Part shown: piece after piece, positions 8,086-14,512 of the stretch | Numbering within the stretch: the stretch's first letter is position 1 | How the letters are laid out: every line of letters begins with the position of its first letter | DNA from: JAYTQQ01 sp043746635 | GTDB taxonomy: Bacteria; Bdellovibrionota; Bdellovibrionia; Bdellovibrionales; JAMPXM01 | Reading direction: 5' to 3' | NCBI GenBank assembly: GCA_043746635.1 | Contig: JAYTQQ010000243.1 | Coordinates: 1 to 19,704 of the forward strand | DNA length: 19,704 nt | The notes under the pieces: generated by a model | The model's input: only the letters and a program-made list of their open reading frames with translations | Told to the model about the DNA's origin: nothing | The model's database searches: none | Program-made: the position numbers and the translations under genes

Positions 8086-8202
8086 TTATTTCTGAAGAAC
8101 AACTCGTGCATCACTCACAATCTCGCTATGGATGAGATTCAAATCCCGAAGTTCGAGACTCATTTTGAGACTCTTCGCAATAAGGGGATCATCTTCAACT
8201 AA
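8086..8202 (-). pseudogene. Decayed fragment of a response-regulator receiver domain
   Basis: The minus strand from 8202 reads 38 codons before a TAA at 8086. It begins with LVEDDPLIAKSLKMSLEL, followed by RDLNLIHSEIVSDARVVLQK. This matches the start of a CheY-like receiver: beta1, the acidic pair, and alpha1-beta2. An in-frame TAG stands immediately before the leucine, no start codon or Shine-Dalgarno is available, and the phospho-acceptor aspartate half of the domain is absent. It is best read as a remnant of a two-component gene. Chance similarity is possible because only about 38 residues are involved. Confidence 0.5.
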
Positions 8203-8274
8203 CTAGATTTGCGAAATTAAAAAATTCCCTTCACGACAAATCATATACTTACAAGCACCACGGCAAAGGTCATC

Positions 8275-8321
8275 TCATTTTGAGTCATTTTGACTTCCGA
8301 ATTTAAAAATCTTTTCATTTT
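8275..8321 (+). repeat. Three TCATTTT repeats upstream of the small secreted protein
   Basis: TCATTTT occurs at 8275, 8285 and 8315, with start-to-start spacings of 10 and 30 bases, close to whole turns of the DNA helix. The first two extend to TCATTTTGA. A TAGAAT that could serve as a -10 box lies at 8321-8326 without a good -35 box at 17 bases. The placement would suit binding sites for an activator, but this is inference. Confidence 0.3.
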
Positions 8322-8406
8322 AGAATCATGTCCTCATTAAGCACGAGGCATATTCTATGAGTGCAACCAACGAGGCTTTAAAGAACCTCACTTCAAAGGA
8401 GCATGT

Positions 8407-8721
8407 ATGAAATTACGTAACCTCGCACTCGCAGTCGTGGCTTTGTCTCTCTCTCTCGGTACGGTCGGCGCTTTCGCTGATGACGGCCAAGTGAAACAAG
8501 ATCAAGAGCAAATTCACCAAGACAAAAACGACATTCAAAAAGATAACCAAAATATCCGCGCAGACGATAAAAAAATCGCAGCCGATAAAGCGGCTGGCGA
8601 TACCGTCGATGCTAAAAAAGACAACGAAGCTCGCAAAGAGGCTAAATCTGATAAAAAACGCGAGAAAAAACGCCTCAGACAAGATCGCAAACAAAAACAC
8701 CACGACGAAAAAAATCCGTAA
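8407..8721 (+). CDS. Small secreted heptad-repeat protein of unknown function
   Basis: Not recognised as a named family. The 104-residue product has a clear Sec signal peptide (MKLRNLALAVVALSLSL..., cleavage likely after AFA at 24). The mature part is 80 residues with almost no hydrophobic residues outside one stripe: V29, I36, I43, I50 and I57 are spaced exactly 7 apart, each followed three residues later by aspartate (D32, D39, D46, D53, D60). Residues 69-104 are very rich in lysine and arginine, so the chain goes from roughly balanced or acidic to basic. It is predicted to be helical, periplasmic or secreted. Start choice is firm: AAAGGAG lies 5 bases before the ATG. It is a single-gene unit ended by a strong terminator. 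Possible roles are cell-wall or nucleic-acid binding, or periplasmic stress protection, none of which is shown. Confidence 0.85.
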   Translation: MKLRNLALAVVALSLSLGTVGAFADDGQVKQDQEQIHQDKNDIQKDNQNIRADDKKIAADKAAGDTVDAKKDNEARKEAKSDKKREKKRLRQDRKQKHHDEKNP

Positions 8722-8746
8722 TTAAAATCGGATCTTTTGATTGTCT

Positions 8747-8778
8747 AAAAGACCGACTGTGAAGTCGGTCTTTTTTTT
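8747..8778 (+). terminator. Strong intrinsic terminator, probably bidirectional
   Basis: GACCGACT (8751-8758), loop GTGA, AGTCGGTC (8763-8770), then eight T. Four A before the stem pair with the first T residues and give a short T-run on the other strand. It ends the small secreted gene and can also stop the convergent namZ-like transcript. Confidence 0.9.
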
Positions 8779-8844
8779 CTCGTTATAAATCTTGATTCTC
8801 TTTTTTGATGGAAGAAGAAGATATCCGGGCGCTTATAAGTGTTC

Positions 8845-10065
8845 CTACCGATTTTGGCTTTCATAAAGTAAGAATTCACGACGTTCGTCGGTCCATGTTT
8901 TTTCATCTTTTAAGAGGAGCTGTTCGAGGTCTTCAGGCTTCGCACTGAGATCATCGACCCAGGTTCTCAAAAACGTTCCGCCGTTAATAACATCAATTGC
9001 GAGACGATCGGTAACGTACTCGTAAGGAAAATCACGCCAAATTTCGTACTGAGGATAGAGATGCCGAAGTGCTTTTAGCCAAAGAGCCACCACCCGGTAA
9101 GGTTTGAATTTCTCGTGGCTATAAAGTGAAGGATCATCAACGTGAATTTGCATCGCGCTACAGGTCTTCTCTTTGTGTTTATAGAAAGTCGGCTCGAAGA
9201 AACAAGCTCGCAACTTACAGCCTTCGAGCCAAGATGATTTCAGAGAAAACATTTTCGCGATAATTTTTTCGGCATCAATATCGGGAGCCCCAATCACCTC
9301 AAGAGGATGAGTCGTCCCTCTTCCTTCGGAGAGATGGGTTCCTTCGATCATGACAGTGCCCGGATAGGCTCTCGCCATAGCGAGAGTCGCTGCGTTCGGC
9401 GAAGGGTTCACCCAAGATTTTTCGGGCCATCCAAAACCCGGCGAAGAATCAATCATGTAATTCTGCATTTTGATCACTCGGACTTCACAATCAAGTTTCA
9501 AGTTCTTTTTGAAGTAAAGCGCAAATTCTCCGAGGGTCAGACCGTGACGCATTGGTAAACCTTCGGCGCACCCAACGAAACTTTTAAAACCAGCAGTAAG
9601 CAAACTTCCTTCGATGGGCCGCCCCGCCGGATTTGGCCGATCTAAAACCCAAACTTCTTTTTTGTGTTCGTGAGCAGCCTCAAGCATATAGAACAGCGAA
9701 GTGAGATAGGTGTAAATGCGTGTACCTACATCTTGTAAATCGACGAGTACCACATCAAAAGTCTTCATCATATCGTCGGTTGGTTTTCGAACCTTTCCGT
9801 AGAGAGAGTATATTGGAATTTTAAATTTCGGATCAACTAGATCAGAAGTTTCGATCATGTTGTATTGTTTTTCGCCGTAGATGCCATGTTGGGGGCCGAA
9901 TGCCGATGACAATTTGACGCCGGCTTTGTAAAGTGCGTCGATAGAATGAGTCAGATCACGCGTAACCGATGCGGGATGAGCAAGTAAACTCACACGCTTT
10001 GTCTTGAGTTCAGAAATTAATTTTGAATCTTGAATTAAAACGTCGATACCAAAGCAAAAACTCAT
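8845..10065 (-). CDS. namZ: DUF1343 / NamZ-type exo-beta-N-acetylmuramidase
   Basis: NamZ enzymes (glycoside hydrolase family 171) remove N-acetylmuramic acid from the non-reducing end of peptidoglycan fragments during cell-wall recycling. The 406-residue protein carries the family landmarks in order: LLAHPASV near the N-terminus, FGPQHG at about 56, LVDLQDVGTRIYTY at about 107, LDRPNPAGRPIEG, GLTLGEFA, and EGTHLSEGRGTTHPLEVIGAPDID at about 240-262. Length is normal. Unlike many family members it has no signal peptide, and the upstream gene ends only 14 bases before the ATG, so none can be hidden. The enzyme should act in the cytoplasm on imported muropeptides or sugars. GGAG stands 7 bases before the ATG. 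It is cotranscribed with the DOMON-like gene. The fold assignment is firm, exact substrate less so. Confidence 0.88.
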   Translation of the reverse strand: MSFCFGIDVLIQDSKLISELKTKRVSLLAHPASVTRDLTHSIDALYKAGVKLSSAFGPQHGIYGEKQYNMIETSDLVDPKFKIPIYSLYGKVRKPTDDMMKTFDVVLVDLQDVGTRIYTYLTSLFYMLEAAHEHKKEVWVLDRPNPAGRPIEGSLLTAGFKSFVGCAEGLPMRHGLTLGEFALYFKKNLKLDCEVRVIKMQNYMIDSSPGFGWPEKSWVNPSPNAATLAMARAYPGTVMIEGTHLSEGRGTTHPLEVIGAPDIDAEKIIAKMFSLKSSWLEGCKLRACFFEPTFYKHKEKTCSAMQIHVDDPSLYSHEKFKPYRVVALWLKALRHLYPQYEIWRDFPYEYVTDRLAIDVINGGTFLRTWVDDLSAKPEDLEQLLLKDEKTWTDERREFLLYESQNR

Positions 10066-10079
10066 TTGGATACTCCAAC

Positions 10080-10655
10080 TTATATGGCAGCAGGATTTTT
10101 AAGACGAAGAATAAAACTTTCTTTGCGATGAAAGTCAGGTTTGTCGCTCTTATGAGTCAGTGCGCAGTATGATTTTACTTTATCTTTAAGCTCGACGACT
10201 CCGGTAAGGCCTAAAACTAAGTCGGCATATTTCTTTGAATTTTTAATCCAACTCACTCCTCTCAAATCCAAATCGGTTTGCATATTGAAATTTGTTTTCG
10301 CCTTCAGAATCATGGGTTTGCAAGAAATCTGATCGGCTTCGACACGACTGCCACGGTAACTTTTAAAATCGTAAATATTCCACTGTCCGCTTGGCGACAA
10401 ATTCACTTCAAGATATTCAGAAGAATTTTCAAGAGCGACGAATGCTTCGAAGCACGTGTGCTCCCATAAGTTATCGGCACGTGAAGTTCCATCTACGGGT
10501 TCAGGCAAAAAAATTTCTCTCAAATCAGCCTTCAAAACATAATCGAGATGCAGGACAAAAGGCGAGGTCCATGTGGCACGCGCGCGCAAATCAAACGGAT
10601 GAGATTTCGTTGAATCGAATGGATTTAATATCGAGTAAGCAACACTTGGATTCAT
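10080..10655 (-). CDS. DOMON-like domain protein of unknown function
   Basis: The 191-residue protein matches the DOMON-like family found in many proteobacteria. Its hallmark is DNLWEHTCFEAFVA (about 61-74) followed by LEVNLSPSGQWNIYDFKSYR (about 82-101), on a beta-sandwich. Related DOMON domains bind haem or sugars, but for this cytoplasmic-looking subgroup no ligand is established. There is no signal peptide. It is the first gene of an operon with the NamZ homologue 14 bases downstream, so a carbohydrate-binding role in peptidoglycan recycling is a reasonable guess only. The ATG at 10655 lacks a Shine-Dalgarno, and the -10 box lies 9 bases before it. Confidence 0.75.
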   Translation of the reverse strand: MNPSVAYSILNPFDSTKSHPFDLRARATWTSPFVLHLDYVLKADLREIFLPEPVDGTSRADNLWEHTCFEAFVALENSSEYLEVNLSPSGQWNIYDFKSYRGSRVEADQISCKPMILKAKTNFNMQTDLDLRGVSWIKNSKKYADLVLGLTGVVELKDKVKSYCALTHKSDKPDFHRKESFILRLKNPAAI

Positions 10656-10664
10656 TTCAGATCA

Positions 10665-10693
10665 ATTTTAGTCATGACTTAAGTGTTTCGCAA
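10665..10693 (-). promoter_or_regulatory. Promoter of the DOMON-like/namZ operon, leaderless configuration
   Basis: The minus strand has -35 TTGCGA (10688-10693), a 17-base spacer, and -10 TAAAAT (10665-10670), then 9 bases to the ATG. A perfect 10-bp palindrome AGTCATGACT (10670-10679) overlaps the spacer and could be an operator. No ribosome binding site precedes the start codon. Confidence 0.5.
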
Positions 10694-10708
10694 GTCTTAT
10701 CCGGTTGT

Positions 10709-10720
10709 AATTAATTGATT
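10709..10720. promoter_or_regulatory. Near-copy of the carD palindrome upstream of the ABC exporter
   Basis: AATTAATTGATT differs from the carD-promoter palindrome AATCAATTGATT at one base. It lies about 47 bases before the ABC start. A shared regulator is possible, but the sequence is AT-rich and short. Confidence 0.2.
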
Positions 10721-10766
10721 TACAGCTAGCCTTTGGGTCTTTTCGTTTTTAGACTAGTGCTCATCC

Positions 10767-12617
10767 ATGAACGAACTGAACAATAAAACTTTGCTTTCCT
10801 ACATCGTGACTTATCGATTTCACGCGCGGGTCTTTTTACTATGCCTCAGTTTTGCCGCTTCAGTTTTTGGGTTGCTCAGTCCGTTTTTTCAAAAGGCCTT
10901 CATTGACATTTTAACGGGGCAGCCGAGCATGCACTACTTAGGCTATACCGTGAGCTCAAGCGCACTTGTGAATATTTTTTTAGCATTTGGTGCCACGCTC
11001 ATCGCACAAGGCCTCAGTCTATCGGCCACTTTTTTCGGCGCTCGCGAAGCTTACTTCATTCAGAAAAATTTGGGCCAAATTTTATACCGAAAAATGTTGT
11101 CGCTCAGAAGAGACACCATGAACAATAAACCGATCGGCGAAGTGGTTTCAATTTACGCAACCGATGTGGCGAGCGCGACGACGCTTTTAGAGCAAACCCT
11201 ACCCATGGGGGCTGCAATTTTTTTTCCGATGGTGATGGCTCCACTCTTTATCCATTCTCTTTACGACGTGCCTCTTTTGCCAACGTTGGTGACGATGGCG
11301 GGCCTCATGATTTTTCACTTTTTGCTTTCTATCCGACAGTCGAAATTTTTCTTTCGCTTCAAACAGCTTGCGGCCGAAAGGGCGGGCCTCGTCAACGAAT
11401 GGATTCAAAATATTCGAAGTCTGCGAATTCTCGCCTGGACGCAAAGTTTTGAAAAAAAGATCTTCGCAAAACGTATCGAAGAAACTTCCAATCGTATCGA
11501 TATGGTTACAAACGGACAGGTCAATAGTTCGGTCGCCTCGAGCGTCAGTTTTTTCATTAACTTGAGCGGCATGATATCGATGGTTTATCTAAGCAGACAT
11601 CCTGTCACCCCCGGAGAAATATTAGCTCTTCTATGGATCTTTGGAGTTTTCTTAACCAGACCCTTTCGGGCGCTTCCGTGGGTGTTTACATTTGCTTTTG
11701 ATTCTTATTCATCAATCAAAAGGGTCGAAGATTTTTTAAAACTCGGCGATTCGTCAGAGGCGACAAAAGGTCTCGAAATTTTTAAAGAGCCCGTAGTCCT
11801 CAACCAAAAATCACCGAACATCAAAATTCGTGGACTCAATTTGACATTTCAAAACCAAAAAATCTTAGACGCCATTGATCTCGATATTCCGTCGGGAGAG
11901 TTTCTGGCAATCGTTGGTGAAGTTGGTTCAGGCAAATCTCTCTTGCTGTTTTCACTCATGCGAGAGATTTCGTCGCAGTTTAAAGAGTTTAATATTGGCG
12001 ATCAAAATATGCTAGAACTCGAAACAGAACGAGCGAAAGACTATTTCACTTTTGTTTCTCAAGACGGCTTCGTGATGAGCTCAACCCTAAGAGAGAACAT
12101 TGTCTTTGAATACGAAGCATCTCACGCTTATGACGAACGGGTTCGAAATGTGCTCAAACAAGCCTCTTTCGATCCAGATAAAGAGGCACTCACCGACGGA
12201 CTTGAAACCGAAATCGGCGAACGAGGAGTCAATCTTTCGGGAGGCCAAAAACAGCGCGTGAGCCTCGGTCGCGCCATCTTTTTTAACCGCCCGATTGTAT
12301 TATTAGACGACAGCCTGAGCGCTGTGGATGTCGACACCGAGAGAGAACTGCTTAAGAATTTGCTCTTAGGCACCTGGAGCAAACGCACCCGTATCTTGGT
12401 GACACACCGTCTATCAGTTTTGAAATCAGTTGATCGCATTGTCTTTCTTGAAAACGGACGCATCAAAGATATCGGCACGCTGCCTCAGCTGATGAGTCGA
12501 TCTGAAAGTTTTCGAAACTTTACGGCCACCACTCAAAATGTTCACGTCGACATCAAACAAGAACTCGCCGAGTACGCGTCTCACAATCCAGAAGTAATTG
12601 ATCGGAGCGGGAAATGA
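10767..12617 (+). CDS. ABC exporter half-transporter with degenerate catalytic site (MRP NBD1-like)
   Basis: The 616-residue protein is a membrane-nucleotide-binding fusion of the type IV exporter fold. About six hydrophobic segments lie in residues 15-320 and the ATPase domain in about 350-590. Walker A is GEVGSGKS (384-391), the signature is a perfect LSGGQKQR (490-497), and the Walker B region reads VLLDDSLSAVD with D515 where the catalytic glutamate is expected. The switch histidine is H547. The Walker A and LLDDSLSAVD wording resembles the first ATPase domain of MRP/ABCC transporters. It overlaps the next gene as ATGA, so the two should form a heterodimer. The substrate is unknown, with export of a lipid, peptide or drug-like compound possible. 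No Shine-Dalgarno precedes the ATG. A TAGACT at 10750-10755 is a possible -10 box. Confidence 0.9.
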   Translation: MNELNNKTLLSYIVTYRFHARVFLLCLSFAASVFGLLSPFFQKAFIDILTGQPSMHYLGYTVSSSALVNIFLAFGATLIAQGLSLSATFFGAREAYFIQKNLGQILYRKMLSLRRDTMNNKPIGEVVSIYATDVASATTLLEQTLPMGAAIFFPMVMAPLFIHSLYDVPLLPTLVTMAGLMIFHFLLSIRQSKFFFRFKQLAAERAGLVNEWIQNIRSLRILAWTQSFEKKIFAKRIEETSNRIDMVTNGQVNSSVASSVSFFINLSGMISMVYLSRHPVTPGEILALLWIFGVFLTRPFRALPWVFTFAFDSYSSIKRVEDFLKLGDSSEATKGLEIFKEPVVLNQKSPNIKIRGLNLTFQNQKILDAIDLDIPSGEFLAIVGEVGSGKSLLLFSLMREISSQFKEFNIGDQNMLELETERAKDYFTFVSQDGFVMSSTLRENIVFEYEASHAYDERVRNVLKQASFDPDKEALTDGLETEIGERGVNLSGGQKQRVSLGRAIFFNRPIVLLDDSLSAVDVDTERELLKNLLLGTWSKRTRILVTHRLSVLKSVDRIVFLENGRIKDIGTLPQLMSRSESFRNFTATTQNVHVDIKQELAEYASHNPEVIDRSGK

Positions 12618-14494
12618 GCCAGCGGGCGGTAAAATTTATCGACGAAGAATTTAAATTTTCAGGAAAGTTTTCAAAAGACGCTTTGGCGACGCTGAGACAA
12701 GCATACACACCCTACATTGGCAAATGCGTTGCACTACTATTTGTCGGTCTACTTGGCCGCGTCTTACTTATGTCAAACGCAAACTTGATAGGACTCTGGG
12801 TAGATAGTCTTTGCGTCGATCCAAACAAATGTAAGGCCCTCCCGGTTTTCGCGCAGGGACTTGGCTCTGCAGACTACCTTGTTCTTTTATGCACAGTGAC
12901 CACTCTTGGCCTCGCCTGCACTTTAGTTTTTAGGATTTGGTTTTCACGAATGAGTGCGCACGCAGTGAGTCACCTCTACGATGAGGTGACTTTAAGGTCG
13001 AGCCGACTTCCGATGTCTTTTTACGACAGTACGCCTGTCGGGCGAATCGTCACGCGTTTTTCTTCCGACTATGGAAACGTGTTCAGACTCTTCGGCGGAC
13101 CGCTCGCCGAGTTCATAGGAATTATTTTTGACATCATCGCGATGATATTTTTAGTGACGTTCGCGAACCCTTTCTACCTCTTAATCTGCATTTTGATTGC
13201 ATGTTTAAACTATTTTGTTTACCGCTTAAATCGCAATCGTCTGCGAATTTATCGCCGAGATCTTTCGCGCAATCGCTCTCCGTCCATTGCCCATTTTGCT
13301 GAAACGGCCCAAGGTGCAACAACAATCCGAACATTTCAAAGACAATCGACCTTCTTTAATCGTTTTTCAAAATTAAACCTGCTCTACCTGAATCAGCGCT
13401 TGGCCACGACTTTTCAACTTCTTCTTTTTTCTTTTCAAATGAATGCCCTCACAGCCCTTCTTTTACTCGTGACTGGCGGCGCCGCCTACATCTTAGTTCA
13501 AAAATCCTTTTTATCCGTAGGATCCGTCGGGGTCGCGTTTAGTTTTATCGCTATATCTGGAAATACGCTTCAAATGTTTTTTGATTGGATCGCGCAATTT
13601 GAAGAAGCAATGATCGGGGTTGAAAGACTCGATCAATATTTGAGACACCCTCTAGAAGAGGGTGCAAAGCTACCGTCTTGGGCTAAGTTTAAAACTTCGC
13701 ATCCACAGTACATGCAATTAACCGAAGAGAGCTTAAGGTCAAATCTAACTTTTAAGAAAGCTTCGGCGGGGATTAAAATTCAAAATCTTAATTTTAGATA
13801 CCGTCACGACCTTCCGTACGTTTTAAAAAATATTAATTTTGAAATTGCGCCAGGAGAAAGAATCGGAATCGTCGGTCGTACCGGGAGCGGCAAGACAAGC
13901 CTCATTCAAGCGCTCTTTCATTTATACCCCATCGAACAAGGGAGCATACAGATTGACGGATTTGAAGCAAAGGTGCATGAATCCGATATTGACGATCGTT
14001 TCATCGATCTTGAGTCGTATAGAAAAAGTATCGCACTTATTTCGCAAGAACCGACAATTTTCAAAGGAAGTCTCAGAGAAAATCTCTCACTCGATGAATC
14101 AAAAACGGACGCCAATCTCGTCTCAACCCTGGGTCGCGTTGGTCTTGAGTCGTGGTTCAATGAACTTCCGAATGCGCTCGATACCGAAATTGAAGAGCGC
14201 GGCCGTAATTTAAGTCAGGGAGAAAAGCAATTGATCTGCATGGCGAGATGCTTGCTTCAAGATTGCCCGATCGTCATCATGGACGAAGCAACCAGTAACA
14301 TCGATCCGCACAGCGAAGAAATTCTTGTGAGAGCAACGAATGACTTCTTTGCGAAGCGAACTCAGATTATCGTTGCCCACCGGCTCTCGACGATTGAAAA
14401 CTGCGACCGAATTTTGTGGCTCCAAAATGGCGAAATTAAAATGGTAGGACGACCCCGCGAAGTGCTTAAAGAATTTCGTGAGGCGAGACTCTAG
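12614..14494 (+). CDS. ABC exporter half-transporter with intact catalytic glutamate (MRP NBD2-like)
   Basis: The 626-residue partner of the preceding gene has the same membrane-ATPase order: membrane segments in about residues 35-330, ATPase domain from about 385. Walker A is GRTGSGKT (421-428), Walker B is VIMDEATSNID with catalytic E558, and the switch histidine is H589 (AHRLSTI). The signature motif is altered: LSQGEKQ (533-539) instead of LSGGQ. Because the ATP sites form between the two chains, this altered signature faces the site of the partner whose glutamate is aspartate. One site is therefore degenerate on both sides and the other is fully consensus. VGRTGSGKTSL and ISQEPTIFKGSLRENL resemble the second ATPase domain of ABCC proteins. 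Translation is coupled by the ATGA overlap. It converges on the OprB-like gene with 15 bases between the stop codons. Confidence 0.9.
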   Translation: MSQRAVKFIDEEFKFSGKFSKDALATLRQAYTPYIGKCVALLFVGLLGRVLLMSNANLIGLWVDSLCVDPNKCKALPVFAQGLGSADYLVLLCTVTTLGLACTLVFRIWFSRMSAHAVSHLYDEVTLRSSRLPMSFYDSTPVGRIVTRFSSDYGNVFRLFGGPLAEFIGIIFDIIAMIFLVTFANPFYLLICILIACLNYFVYRLNRNRLRIYRRDLSRNRSPSIAHFAETAQGATTIRTFQRQSTFFNRFSKLNLLYLNQRLATTFQLLLFSFQMNALTALLLLVTGGAAYILVQKSFLSVGSVGVAFSFIAISGNTLQMFFDWIAQFEEAMIGVERLDQYLRHPLEEGAKLPSWAKFKTSHPQYMQLTEESLRSNLTFKKASAGIKIQNLNFRYRHDLPYVLKNINFEIAPGERIGIVGRTGSGKTSLIQALFHLYPIEQGSIQIDGFEAKVHESDIDDRFIDLESYRKSIALISQEPTIFKGSLRENLSLDESKTDANLVSTLGRVGLESWFNELPNALDTEIEERGRNLSQGEKQLICMARCLLQDCPIVIMDEATSNIDPHSEEILVRATNDFFAKRTQIIVAHRLSTIENCDRILWLQNGEIKMVGRPREVLKEFREARL

Positions 14495-14512
14495 TACAGT
14501 GTCAGAGTACTA
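14492..14512. repeat. Inverted repeat containing both stop codons of convergent genes
   Basis: TAGTAC (14492-14497) and GTACTA (14507-14512) are a perfect 6-bp inverted repeat around 9 bases. The TAG of the second ABC gene lies in the left arm and the TAG of the porin gene, read from the other strand, in the right arm. There is no T-run. It may be a weak hairpin or a coincidence. Confidence 0.3.

Noticed and set aside
8128..8202. 24-codon plus-strand ORF starting MDEIQIPK in the gap after the HD-GYP gene
   Set aside because: No Shine-Dalgarno or promoter spacing, and the opposite strand better explains the sequence as a receiver-domain remnant.
8290..8318. TTGACT with TTTCAT at 17 bases as promoter of the small secreted gene
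   Set aside because: The -10 candidate is too weak, and TAGAAT further downstream is 25 bases from the -35.
13839..14213. 124-codon plus-strand ORF within the second ABC gene
   Set aside because: It is a frame-shifted shadow of the ATPase domain, whose own frame contains all motifs.
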